NCBI RefSeq assembly: GCF_016765655.2
Contig: NZ_CP086106.1
Span: 979,501-1,043,500 of the forward strand
From: Skermanella mucosa
Lineage (GTDB): Bacteria > Pseudomonadota > Alphaproteobacteria > Azospirillales > Azospirillaceae
Direction of reading: 5' to 3'
Length of the DNA stretch: 64,000 nucleotides
Shown here: piece after piece, positions 52,980-61,387 of the stretch
Numbering within the stretch: the first letter of the stretch is position 1
Layout: every line of letters starts with the position of its first letter
The notes under the pieces: model-generated
Databases searched by the model: none
What the model was told of the DNA's origin: nothing
Seen by the model: the letters and a program-made list of their open reading frames with translations, nothing else
Program-made: the position numbers and the translations under genes

Positions 52980-53803
52980 CCCAGTATGCCTGCTCCCACT
53001 GCGGGTTCTGGCAACCCTGGTTCGCCGGGCAGGACCCGATCGGCTGCCCCGTCTGCATGGACGTGCGGAACGCCCTGCCGCCGGACGGCTGGGACTTCCG
53101 CACGGCCGGGGACCTGACCGGCAAGGTCACCACCCGCTGGGCCGAGGCGATGCCCGGCATCGTCGGCTTCTCCTGCGAGCCGGCCTTCGGGCTCGGCTCG
53201 ACCGGCTGGCTGCTGCTCCGCGAGGAGGGCAACATCGCCTTCGAGGGCGCGCCTTTCTACACGCCGGAAGCGCTGGACGAGATCGAGCGGCTGGGCGGCA
53301 TCAGCATCCTGGCCGGCTCCCACCCCCACGGTTTCGGCGCCCTCTGGCAATTGGCCGAGCGGTTCGACCCGACCGTGGTGATCCACCGCGACGGGCTGCG
53401 CTACACCAAGGCGTTCCGGGTCTCGTGGCCGTCCGACGACGTCCACGCGCTGGCGCCCGGCCTGACCATGATCGCGACCCAGGGCCATTACGAGGGCCAT
53501 GCCGTGCTGCACGACGCCCGCGACCGGGCGCTGTTCTGCGGCGACTGCCTGAAGGTGGACCTGGACGGCGAGGGCCGGCCGGTGGCGCTGAGCTGCCACA
53601 AGGGCTTCCACTACCAGATCCCGCTGAGTCACGACGAGATCAGGCGCTACCGGGCCGTCTTCGCGGAACTGGATTTCGACCACGTCTTCACCCCGTTCGA
53701 GCATGCCGCCGGCGTCACCCGAGCCCACGCGCTGGGCCTGTTCGACCGCCTGCTGGCGGGCGCGCCCAGCACCCGCCCGTTTCCGCTGGAGAGCCTCGCA
53801 TGA
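52970..53803 (+). CDS. Metallo-beta-lactamase-fold protein with zinc-ribbon-like N-terminus
   Basis: Protein of 277 residues. Two CxxC pairs (CSHC at residue 8 and CPVC at 26) form a rubredoxin- or zinc-ribbon-like N-terminus. The rest is an MBL fold with a degenerate HxHxDH site (SHPHGFGALW), then HYEGHAVLHD and the Asp of ALFCGDCLKV, and a late His in CHKGFHYQ. The first metal box lacks its Asp-His, which is a known variant in some MBL proteins. Many MBL proteins with a small metal-binding N-terminus are redox or hydrolase enzymes of unknown substrate. Linked by an ATGA overlap to the YcaO gene. Confidence 0.82.
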   Translation: MPLTQYACSHCGFWQPWFAGQDPIGCPVCMDVRNALPPDGWDFRTAGDLTGKVTTRWAEAMPGIVGFSCEPAFGLGSTGWLLLREEGNIAFEGAPFYTPEALDEIERLGGISILAGSHPHGFGALWQLAERFDPTVVIHRDGLRYTKAFRVSWPSDDVHALAPGLTMIATQGHYEGHAVLHDARDRALFCGDCLKVDLDGEGRPVALSCHKGFHYQIPLSHDEIRRYRAVFAELDFDHVFTPFEHAAGVTRAHALGLFDRLLAGAPSTRPFPLESLA

Positions 53804-55260
53804 GCCTGCAACCCGTCATCAAGGCCTATACGGACAACCTGCCGCCAGGCGAGCTGGAGCATTTCCGGGTGGACGGGCTGGACCGCATCGGCGTGCCGGT
53901 CGTGTTCGCCTGCCACCGGCAGCAGGACGGGTCCCAGTTCGACAGCTTCGGCTATGGTGCCAGCTTCGACCAGGCGCTGGTCGGCGTGCTAGGCGAGCTG
54001 GCCGAGAATGTCCAGGCCGACACCGTGCTTCGGCGGCTGGAGCGGGTGACCGGCAGCTACGACGACCTCGTGGCGGCCCGGGGGGAACGCGGCGTCTGCG
54101 ACCCGCTGACCCTGTGCCTGCCGGCCGGATCCGACTATGCCCCGGACAAGCCGCTGACCTGGGTGGCGGCGCGGCGCTTTCCGTCGGGCGAGCCGGTCCT
54201 TGTGCCGTACGAGTTCGCGGCCTGCTACCGGTCGCAGCTGGACGGCATCGAGCCGCTGACGACGCCGATCACCAACGGGCTGGGCGCCGGCGACGGCTTC
54301 GAGCGGGCGCTGGTCCATGGGCTCCTGGAACTGCTCCAGCGCGACGGCAACTGCACCGGCTTCCGCGCCATGGACCAGGGGCGCGTGCTCGACCTGTCCG
54401 GAGTCAAGGATCCCGACACGCTGCGGCTCCTGGCGCACCTGGACCGGCTGGGCATCGACGTGATCGCCAAGCTGGCCGCGACGGATTTCGGGCTGGTCAA
54501 CCTCTATGTGGTGGGTTCCGACCGCGACGGCCGCTCGACCGTGCCGATCATGCAGACCGCCTGCGGCGAGGCCTGCGACCTGGACCGCGAGCGGGCGCTG
54601 AACAAGGCCCTGCTGGAGTTCTGCTCCAGCCGGTCGCGCAAGGCCATGTCCCACGGCCCGCTGGACCTCATCGAGCGGATCGCCCCCGAAGGCTACCTGG
54701 ACCGCTACCGCGCCCGCCACGTCGCAAGCGCCGAGGAGCCGCGCGCGGTCGAGGCCATGGCCGCCTGGTGCGGCCTGTCGGCCGGCGAGCTGCGCGGGTT
54801 GCTGGCGGACACCGTGCTGTCCCGGCGGACGACGGAAAGCTTCGCCGATCTTCCGGAATCCCCCGCCGACACCCCGGCCGAGCGGCTGGAAAGGATCTCC
54901 GCGATCCTTGCCGAGGCGGGCTTCGACATCCTCTACCTGGACCTGTCGCCGCCCGACGGCGCGATCTCCGCCGTCAAGGCGATCGTCCCTGGATTGGAGT
55001 GCGAGACCATGAGCTACCACCGCATCGGTGAGCGCGGCCTCCGCCGCCTGATGGAGCGGGGCAGCCCGCTCGCCGGCGTCGGGACCCCGCCGGACGGGGC
55101 CGCCGCCGTGCCGCTTCCCCGCGAGGCGGTCGAGCGGCTGGGCGGCCCGGCCTGGCTCGACACCGCCGCCATCGACCGGATCGTCGGCCGGCTCTACCCG
55201 CTGTACCGCGAGCCGGAAAGCCACGCCGTCCGCTTCGCGCTCGAAACCGCGCGATCCTGA
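53800..55260 (+). CDS. Stand-alone YcaO-domain protein
   Basis: Protein of 486 residues. YcaO signature elements are visible: FGYGASFDQALVGVLGELAENV (split over residues 49-70), TNGLGAGDGFERALVHGLLELLQRD (about 158-182) and the later ERALNKALLEFCSSRSR. YcaO enzymes use ATP to activate an amide for attack by a thiol, hydroxyl or amine, making azolines, thioamides or amidines. Here the ERD typical of the third motif reads QRD. No TfuA, ocin-ThiF or dehydrogenase partner and no precursor peptide gene was seen in the cluster, so the substrate is probably not a ribosomal peptide. It starts by ATGA overlap with the MBL gene. Confidence 0.85.
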   Translation: MSLQPVIKAYTDNLPPGELEHFRVDGLDRIGVPVVFACHRQQDGSQFDSFGYGASFDQALVGVLGELAENVQADTVLRRLERVTGSYDDLVAARGERGVCDPLTLCLPAGSDYAPDKPLTWVAARRFPSGEPVLVPYEFAACYRSQLDGIEPLTTPITNGLGAGDGFERALVHGLLELLQRDGNCTGFRAMDQGRVLDLSGVKDPDTLRLLAHLDRLGIDVIAKLAATDFGLVNLYVVGSDRDGRSTVPIMQTACGEACDLDRERALNKALLEFCSSRSRKAMSHGPLDLIERIAPEGYLDRYRARHVASAEEPRAVEAMAAWCGLSAGELRGLLADTVLSRRTTESFADLPESPADTPAERLERISAILAEAGFDILYLDLSPPDGAISAVKAIVPGLECETMSYHRIGERGLRRLMERGSPLAGVGTPPDGAAAVPLPREAVERLGGPAWLDTAAIDRIVGRLYPLYREPESHAVRFALETARS

Positions 55261-55286
55261 ACAGACCAAAGCCGAGAGGCCCGGAA

Positions 55287-56165
55287 ATGCCCCTGCGTTT
55301 CGCCTACAACACTAACGGCGCCGCCAACCACCGGCTGGACGACGCGCTCTCCCTGATCGCCGACAGCGGCTATGACGGGGTGGCGCTGACCCTGGACCAC
55401 CACCATTTCGACCCGTTCGCCCCCGACCTGGAGGGCAGGGCGGAGGCGCTGGCTTCCCGGCTGCGCGGCCTTGGCCTCGGCTTGGTGATCGAGACGGGCG
55501 CGCGCTACCTGCTCGACCCCCGCGTCAAGCACGAGCCGACCCTGCTGAATCCCTCTCCGGAAGGCCGCGCCCGGCGCGTCGATTTCCTGTCCCGCTGCGT
55601 GCGCATCGCGGCGATCTGCCAGGCGGAGGCCGTCTCCTTCTGGGCAGGCGTGCCGCAGCCGGGCGTCGATCCCGCGACCGCCTGGGGCTGGCTGGTCGAG
55701 GGCGTCGCCCAGGTCGCCGAGGCCGCCGCCGCGGACGGCGTCACCGTCGCCCTGGAGCCGGAGCCCGGCATGCTGGTGGAGACCGTGGACGATTACCGGC
55801 GGTTAAAGGCCGACTTGGCGGAGCGGACCCCGGCGCCGCTACGCCTGGCACTCGACACCGGCCACCTGCTGGTCACGGGAGAGCGCGACCCCGCGGCCGC
55901 CGTGGAGGAGTTCGCCGGCGACCTCGGCACCGTCGCGATCGAGGACATGCGCCGCGGCGTCCACGAGCATCTCCCCTTCGGCCAGGGCGACATGGACATC
56001 CCGGCGGTCCTGTCGGCGCTGGAAGCGATCGGGTTCGACCGGCTGGTCTGCGTCGAGCTGTCGCGGGAGAGCCACCGCGCCCACCTCGCCGTTCCCGAAA
56101 GCCTCCAGTGGCTGAAGTCGCGGCTCCCCGCCGCCTCCGGCCGGTCCCTGAAGCGGAGTGCCTGA
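55287..56165 (+). CDS. Sugar phosphate isomerase/epimerase-like TIM barrel
   Basis: Protein of 292 residues of the xylose isomerase-like/AP endonuclease 2 superfamily. Metal-ligand motifs are visible in strand order: ALEPEPG (Glu, about 157), LALDTGH (Asp and His, about 195), IEDMRRGVHEH (about 222) and VCVELSRESH (Glu, about 256). Family members include inosose isomerase and dehydratase (IolI, IolE), myo-inositol-related enzymes. In this cluster an inosose or aminosugar isomerisation or dehydration is plausible. The gap to YcaO is 26 bases, and 3 bases separate it from the GT4 gene. Confidence 0.85.
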   Translation: MPLRFAYNTNGAANHRLDDALSLIADSGYDGVALTLDHHHFDPFAPDLEGRAEALASRLRGLGLGLVIETGARYLLDPRVKHEPTLLNPSPEGRARRVDFLSRCVRIAAICQAEAVSFWAGVPQPGVDPATAWGWLVEGVAQVAEAAAADGVTVALEPEPGMLVETVDDYRRLKADLAERTPAPLRLALDTGHLLVTGERDPAAAVEEFAGDLGTVAIEDMRRGVHEHLPFGQGDMDIPAVLSALEAIGFDRLVCVELSRESHRAHLAVPESLQWLKSRLPAASGRSLKRSA

Positions 56166-56168
56166 ACC

Positions 56169-57440
56169 ATGCGTATCTGCTTCATCAGCCGGCGCTTCTT
56201 CCCCGCGATCTCGGGCATGAGCGTCTATGCCGCCAACCTGCTGCGCGAACTGGTCGTCGGCGGGCATGACGTCGTGATGATCTCCCAGTACCGCGACGAC
56301 CCCGCGGGCTCCGCCGTCTATGGCGGCGGCCCGCCGCCCGCGGTGCCCGGCGTCAAGGTGATCGGGCTGGAATCCCTGGGCGAGCAGGAGGTCGGCCACG
56401 GCCGGCCGGCCGATTTCGAAGCCGACATGGAGGCGATGGTCGCCGCGGCCCTGGCCGAGCATGCCGCCGCGCCGTTCGACCTCGTCCACGCCCAGTACGG
56501 TTATCCCTGCGGGCTGGCGGCGCTGGAGATCAGCCGGCGGCTGGGCATCCCCAACGTGGTGTCGATCCAGGGGGGCGACGGCCACTGGGTCGGCACCTGC
56601 TGCGCCACCCACAAGCAGGCCATGCTGGCGGTCCTGGGCCATGCCGGCGCCCTGATCATTGGCAGCCGGAGCTTCGCCGAGGAGGTCCGCGACCATCACG
56701 GCACCGACCTGGACCGCTTCGTCATCGTGCCGGGAGCCACCGACACCGAACGCTTCCATCCGCGCGCCGACCGCGACATCGGCGACCTGCAGGACGCGCC
56801 GGTGCTGCTCTATCACGGCCGCGTCGATCGCCGTAAAGGCGTGATGGAACTGCTCGACGCCTTCGCCCGGCTTCGGGAGTCGAGGCCCACCCTGCGGCTG
56901 ATCGTCTCCGGCATCGGGCCGGACCTGGAGGCGGTGCGGGAGCGGGCATCCGCCGCGGAGTTCGCCGGGGCCGTTACGCTGACCGGGCATGCCGACTATT
57001 TCGCCGCCGCCGAGGTCTACCGCCGGGGGGACGTCTTCGTCTCGCCGACATACTCGGAGGGCTTCTCCAACACGATCCTGGAAGCCATGGCGAGCGGCCT
57101 GCCGATCGTCTCGACCAACGCGGTCGGCGTGGTCGATTGCCTGACCGACGGGTCCAACGCCCTGCTGGTGGAACCGCGCGACGTGGACGGCCTGGCATCG
57201 GCGATCGGCCGGATGCTCGACGACGGGGCCTTGCGCCGGCGGCTGGCCCACCAGTCACTGGAGGAGGTGCGCAGCCTTTATTCCTGGCACGCGATCGGCC
57301 GCCGCATCCAGGAAATCTACGCCCGGCTCGGAGGAACGAAGCCCGACACGTCCTGGACCGGCATCTACGATCCGGCCGAGGTCACGCGGGAGACCGCCGA
57401 TCCGACCTGCCGGTTCCGGGCGGCCCCGCATCTGCTCTAG
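56169..57440 (+). CDS. GT4 family glycosyltransferase, MshA-like
   Basis: Retaining glycosyltransferase of 423 residues with the GT-B fold. The N-domain starts CFISRRFFPAISGMSVYAANLLREL with a glycine-rich acceptor loop. The C-domain has LLYHGRVDRRKGVMELLDAF and the nucleotide-sugar motif SPTYSEGFSNTILEAMA, in which the two glutamates are seven residues apart (E-x7-E). MshA of actinobacteria, also GT4, joins GlcNAc to inositol-3-phosphate. Its neighbours ino1 and PIG-L make that reaction a reasonable prediction here too, but many GT4 enzymes look alike. It ends 28 bases before the deacetylase. Confidence 0.88.
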   Translation: MRICFISRRFFPAISGMSVYAANLLRELVVGGHDVVMISQYRDDPAGSAVYGGGPPPAVPGVKVIGLESLGEQEVGHGRPADFEADMEAMVAAALAEHAAAPFDLVHAQYGYPCGLAALEISRRLGIPNVVSIQGGDGHWVGTCCATHKQAMLAVLGHAGALIIGSRSFAEEVRDHHGTDLDRFVIVPGATDTERFHPRADRDIGDLQDAPVLLYHGRVDRRKGVMELLDAFARLRESRPTLRLIVSGIGPDLEAVRERASAAEFAGAVTLTGHADYFAAAEVYRRGDVFVSPTYSEGFSNTILEAMASGLPIVSTNAVGVVDCLTDGSNALLVEPRDVDGLASAIGRMLDDGALRRRLAHQSLEEVRSLYSWHAIGRRIQEIYARLGGTKPDTSWTGIYDPAEVTRETADPTCRFRAAPHLL

Positions 57441-57468
57441 ACCTGCCCAAGCCAGAGGAGGCGCCCCC

Positions 57469-58245
57469 GTGCCGTCACGCACAGCGCTGTTCATCTCCCC
57501 CCATCTCGACGACGTCGCCTTTTCCTGCGGCGGGACGCTGGCCATGCTGAAGGCGGCGGGCTGGCGCACCGTGCTGGCCACCGTCTTCACGCGGTCCGTC
57601 CCCGACCCGAGCGGGTTCGCGCTCGCCTGCCAGACCGACAAGGGTTTGGCTCCCAAGGTGGACTATATGGCGGTCCGGCGGGAGGAGGATGCCGCCTTCG
57701 GGCGGACGCTGGAAGTGGACGAGGTCCATTGGCTCGATCTGGCCGAGGCGCCGCATCGGGGTTACGGCTCCGCCGCCGAACTCTTCTCGGTTATCCGGCC
57801 GGGGGACGAGATCTGGCGGGAGGCGGCGCACCGGATCGGCACGCTTGCCGGCCGGGTCGGGCCTGACCTGATGTTCGGGTGCCAGGCGATCGGCAACCAT
57901 GTGGACCACCGCCAGACCGTCAGGGCGATGGTCGAACTGGGCCGGCCCGTCGCCTGGTACAGGGACCTCCCCTACGTGATCCGGGCGCCGGAAGAGGCGC
58001 CGCCGCCGGGGCTGCCCGGCGGTCTGGTGCCGCTGGCGATTCCGGTCTCCGACCATCTCCCGGCCAAGGTCGCGGGGGCCTGCCGCTACGCCACCCAGTT
58101 GCCGTTCCAGTTCGGCGGGGCGGATCGGGTCGGTCCGGCGCTAACGGCCTTCGCCGCGGACGAGGCGAGACGGGCCGGCGGGTCCGGGTATGCCGAGCGC
58201 TTCCTGATCGACCCCTTGGCTGCAAAGTCCGTCAGTTCTGCATGA
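57469..58245 (+). CDS. PIG-L family N-acetyl-sugar deacetylase (MshB/BshB-like)
   Basis: Zinc-dependent deacetylase of 258 residues. GTG 57469 is the start, with GAGGAGGCG upstream. The zinc motifs are complete: PHLDD (His12, Asp14, Asp15) and HVDH (about 144). MshB and BshB remove acetyl from GlcNAc-inositol or GlcNAc-malate during mycothiol and bacillithiol synthesis. Placed last in the cluster after a GT4, it should expose the amine of the aminosugar for later coupling. No MshC-like cysteine ligase or MshD acetyltransferase gene exists in this window. The 3' end overlaps the convergent membrane-protein gene by 14 bases. Confidence 0.9.
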   Translation: MPSRTALFISPHLDDVAFSCGGTLAMLKAAGWRTVLATVFTRSVPDPSGFALACQTDKGLAPKVDYMAVRREEDAAFGRTLEVDEVHWLDLAEAPHRGYGSAAELFSVIRPGDEIWREAAHRIGTLAGRVGPDLMFGCQAIGNHVDHRQTVRAMVELGRPVAWYRDLPYVIRAPEEAPPPGLPGGLVPLAIPVSDHLPAKVAGACRYATQLPFQFGGADRVGPALTAFAADEARRAGGSGYAERFLIDPLAAKSVSSA

Positions 58246-58531
58246 CGCCGGCGGCGGGGGCCGCCGCCTGCGCCGTCGCCGAGCGGCGCCGCAGCCAGAC
58301 GGTCAGGTAGGTCCCGAGGCAGCCGCCGGCGCACATGAACAGGATGTAGACCGAGTTCTCGGCGTACTGGACGACCACGGCGGCGCTCAGCATGTGCCAG
58401 ACGAAAGCCAGCATCGCTGCCATCTCCGCCTGCATCGAGACGATGTAGTAGGTGTAGCGGGCATACAGGAAGTCCAGCGCGAACGCGGACAGGAACACGG
58501 CGGCGGCGATCGTCGGGCTGATGTCGAACAT
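58232..58531 (-). CDS. Small uncharacterised membrane protein
   Basis: Ninety-nine residues from ATG 58531 (ATG 58588 is possible upstream). Three hydrophobic segments, IAAAVFLSAFALDFLYA, MAAMLAFVWHMLSAAVVV and YILFMCAGGCLGTYLTVWL, are followed by a basic C-terminus. Pattern and length fit small bacterial membrane proteins of unknown function. It is convergent with the deacetylase gene. Confidence 0.7.
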   Translation of the reverse strand: MFDISPTIAAAVFLSAFALDFLYARYTYYIVSMQAEMAAMLAFVWHMLSAAVVVQYAENSVYILFMCAGGCLGTYLTVWLRRRSATAQAAAPAAGVMQN

Positions 58532-58680
58532 GGCTGCGGGCTTTGCGAAAGATGTTGTCCTGAAGACTGCCCGCAGGTTATGGCGCATTAAGGTTAACTG
58601 TCAGTAAATCGTGGGCGCGTGATATGTTGCCGGGTAGCGGGTTAAGGTTGACAAGCCACCCCGGAGTCCGACCCCCACCC

Positions 58681-59085
58681 ATGAGAATATTGCTGCTTGA
58701 AGGCGACCTCATTCTGGCCGAAGCCCTCGCCGAGGCCTTGCGTGGGGCCGGATACGATCCGATCGGACCCGTCGCCGAGGTGGATGACGCCATAGCCCTG
58801 GCGGAACAGTTCCGCCCCGACCTGGCGCTGATCAACATCGACCTCCCGGCCGGACGCGGCCTCGGCGTGGTCGTCGCCCGGACGATCGCCCGCAACTGGA
58901 ACATCAAGTCGTTGTTCACCGCGGGCGACAAGGAGATTGCCCGGCGGAACCGCGATGTTGCCTTCGGTTACTTCGCCGGTCCCGCGACGGTCGGTGAGCT
59001 GGTCGAGTGTATCGACGCGATCCGGTTGATCCGCAAGGGGGAGTTCCCGATGCGGATTCCCAGGCAGTTGTCGCCGTTCCTTTGA
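58681..59085 (+). CDS. Degenerate receiver-domain (pseudo-receiver) protein
   Basis: Protein of 134 residues with the fold of a single receiver domain: RILLLEGDLILAEALAEAL, then PDLALINIDLPAGRG and FGYFAGPATVGEL. The phospho-acceptor position, normally Asp in LIDxxLP, reads Asn. One acidic-pocket residue is Gly (EGD for EDD), and the conserved Lys before the final helix is Gly. It cannot be phosphorylated in the usual way and may act by protein binding. No kinase or regulator adjoins it. Confidence 0.8.
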   Translation: MRILLLEGDLILAEALAEALRGAGYDPIGPVAEVDDAIALAEQFRPDLALINIDLPAGRGLGVVVARTIARNWNIKSLFTAGDKEIARRNRDVAFGYFAGPATVGELVECIDAIRLIRKGEFPMRIPRQLSPFL

Positions 59086-59191
59086 GGACGGCTATGCTGC
59101 GTCGCAGCAGAAGCGTCGTTTTGTCACAATCCCGATGAGCATTCATCCGCTTATCGTGTTTGCTGCAATGCAGCATAACGCGAGGTATCCG

Positions 59192-59410
59192 ATGCTCGTC
59201 ACGCTCTCGATGGTGTTTTGCCTGATCGCCGATCCGACCCAGTGCCGGACGGTCACTCCCCTGATCCCCGACGACCAGTATCTCACCATGTCGAACTGCC
59301 CCATCGCGGGGCAGACCGAGGGAGCCCGGTGGGTCGGCGAGCATCCGAATTACCGCATGACCCGTGTTCGCTGCCGGATGGGCAACAAACCGACGGAACG
59401 GAGCATCTGA
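59192..59410 (+). CDS. Small exported cysteine-containing protein
   Basis: Seventy-two residues. ATG 59192 is preferred because GAGG lies 6 bases upstream. A short hydrophobic N-terminus (MLVTLSMVFCLIAD) may be a signal peptide; the rest contains three further cysteines and a basic C-terminus. I do not recognise the family. Confidence 0.6.
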   Translation: MLVTLSMVFCLIADPTQCRTVTPLIPDDQYLTMSNCPIAGQTEGARWVGEHPNYRMTRVRCRMGNKPTERSI

Positions 59411-59480
59411 TTCCGCGGACCCGGTCGGCCTCGCCGGTGTGATCCGTCGGCGAGGGTACCCCGGATCGGGTGGTGACGGA

Positions 59481-60320
59481 TCAGGTCGTGACGTTGATGC
59501 TGATCGCCGCCGTCGTGCCGGTCGAGATGCTGCCGGACAGCAGGTTCAGGCTGACATTCGTGGTCATGCCGGGCGTCCCGTTGTCGTAGGACGTGCTGAT
59601 CACCGATGCCGACTTGCCTTCGTTGGTCAGAGCCATGAAGCGTTTGGGATCGATCGCGATGTTGTCGGCCGTCGTGGTCGAACTATCGGCGGCGGTGAAG
59701 GACCGCAGCGAGTAGGTGTTGGTCACCCCGCCGTCCGTCGACGTCACGTCGAAGAAATCGGACATCTTCAAGCCGCGTGTCCCGAAGCCGAACAACTCGG
59801 ACTCGTTGTTCAGGAAGCCGTCCGCGTTGACATCGTAGCCCAGCATGGTCTGGGAATTGAAGCCGCCGAACTTGTCGGCCGCCGCCTTGTAGGCGTCGTA
59901 TGCCCGCGACTGGAAGGCGTCGAGGTATTGTTGCTTGGTCGTCGGGTCGGTGATCCAAGTTGGATCTTCCGCGGTCGGGTAGGCGCCCTGCTTCAGTTCC
60001 AGGAAGACGGCGGAGTCCATCGTATCGAAGTTGACCAGCGAGCCGAACTTGGCGGCGTTGTCGCTCGTCAGGTTGGTGGCGCTGATCGAGATGTCGCCGT
60101 TGAGCTTGCCGCTGCTGTAATCATAGGAGAGCGCGTCGCCCAGAGTGGAGAATTTCTGCTCCTTGACCGCGGTTCCGCTCTCCGTGAACTTGGCGGCGGC
60201 TTCCGCCTGCCGTTCCGGCGTCAGCGAATCCCAGATGCGCTTGCGGTCGTCCGCTGCGAGCCGCAGGTTCGAGAGATACCCGGAAGGCATGCTGGCGGCG
60301 GTTGCCGAGGTCGTAGACAT
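59481..60320 (-). CDS. Uncharacterised protein with EF-hand-like motif
   Basis: Protein of 279 residues rich in Thr/Ser/Asp/Asn. The segment DVNADGFLNNESE (about residue 160) resembles a calcium-binding EF-hand or dockerin loop. No signal peptide or membrane segment is visible. Low-complexity Thr/Ser stretches near the C-terminus suggest an extracellular or flagellar-type protein exported by an unconventional route. GGAGAGTGGG precedes the ATG. I do not recognise a named family. Confidence 0.65.
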   Translation of the reverse strand: MSTTSATAASMPSGYLSNLRLAADDRKRIWDSLTPERQAEAAAKFTESGTAVKEQKFSTLGDALSYDYSSGKLNGDISISATNLTSDNAAKFGSLVNFDTMDSAVFLELKQGAYPTAEDPTWITDPTTKQQYLDAFQSRAYDAYKAAADKFGGFNSQTMLGYDVNADGFLNNESELFGFGTRGLKMSDFFDVTSTDGGVTNTYSLRSFTAADSSTTTADNIAIDPKRFMALTNEGKSASVISTSYDNGTPGMTTNVSLNLLSGSISTGTTAAISINVTT

Positions 60321-60555
60321 CGCCCACTCTCCATCCTATGCGTTCTGCGTCGGACCAATGCAAATGGTGTGCCTCAGTTTTCGATGCACGGATCAAGGGT
60401 ATACCAAACGCAGAGGATTCACAAGCGGGTCCCGAGCCGGATATTCCTGCTACCCGCTGCGGCAAGTCTTGCCGGGCCGCTCGCGGTCCAGGTGGCGCCC
60501 TTTGCCGGGTCGGGGGAACCGGAACCGCCCGGCGTTGTTGGGAAGTCCGACCGTC

Positions 60556-61380
60556 ATGTTGATCGAAGGCCGCTCTCCGATCATGTCCGCGCCCAGTGTG
60601 AACCGATCGCCGGTGCCGTTCAGCCCAAGTTTCCGCTGGGCCGGATACCTGCTGGGTTTTTCCTTCGGCGGATTCTTTGACGGCATCCTGCTGCACCAGA
60701 TCCTGCAATGGCATCATCTGCTGAGCGGACTGGACAGTCCCGCGCTGGCGGACATCCAGGTCCAGATCCTCGCCGACGGCCTGTTCCATCTCGCCATGTA
60801 CGCGGTCGCCGGGGCGGGGCTCTGGCTGCTTTGGCGGACCAGGCGGGAGTTCGGCGGGGACGGAGCCGACAGGCTGCTGTTCGGCACCTTCCTGGTCGGC
60901 TTCGGCGTCTGGCACGTCGTGGACGCCGTCCTGAACCACTGGATCCTTGGACTGCACCATATCCGGATGGACAGCGACAGCCCGCTGATCTGGGACATGG
61001 TCTTCTTCGTGTTCGGTATCGCGGTGATCGCCGCCGGGTGGGTGACCCTTCGACGTGGACCGAACGGCGGGGGAGGGGGGAGCAGGGGAACCCTGGCGGC
61101 ATCCGTGCTGACCCTGGCCGTCGTGATCGCCGGCCAGGTGGCGCTCCTGCCGCCGGCCGGCGTATCGACGGTGACGGCATTGTTCCCGCCGGGCACCGCT
61201 CCGGGAGCGGTGCTGGCAGCTGCGGCGACCGTCGACGGCCGCGTGATCGCGGGCGCCGACGGGGTCTGGATCATCGACGTGCCGGACAGATTCCGGGCGC
61301 TCGAACTCTACCGTGAAGGCGCCGTCCATGTGGGCGGATCGCTCTTCCCGATCGGCTGCTTTTCGGCCGGGCTGTCCTGA
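60556..61380 (+). CDS. DUF2243 integral membrane protein
   Basis: Protein of 274 residues from ATG 60556 (ATG 60583 also possible). After a polar N-terminus the sequence FGGFFDGILLHQILQWHHLLS is the DUF2243 signature with conserved His residues, followed by FHLAMYAVAGAGLWLLW, FGVWHVVDAVLNHWILGLHHIRMDS and further spans. The conserved histidines could bind haem or metal. The C-terminal 80 residues after the last strong span form an additional exported-looking domain. Function unknown. Confidence 0.85.
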   Translation: MLIEGRSPIMSAPSVNRSPVPFSPSFRWAGYLLGFSFGGFFDGILLHQILQWHHLLSGLDSPALADIQVQILADGLFHLAMYAVAGAGLWLLWRTRREFGGDGADRLLFGTFLVGFGVWHVVDAVLNHWILGLHHIRMDSDSPLIWDMVFFVFGIAVIAAGWVTLRRGPNGGGGGSRGTLAASVLTLAVVIAGQVALLPPAGVSTVTALFPPGTAPGAVLAAAATVDGRVIAGADGVWIIDVPDRFRALELYREGAVHVGGSLFPIGCFSAGLS

Positions 61381-61387
61381 GCGGCGC

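Noticed and set aside
49778-55269. Large antisense frames opposite the inositol cluster
   Set aside because: They are His/Gln/Gly/Arg-rich shadows of genes with recognisable motifs on the plus strand.
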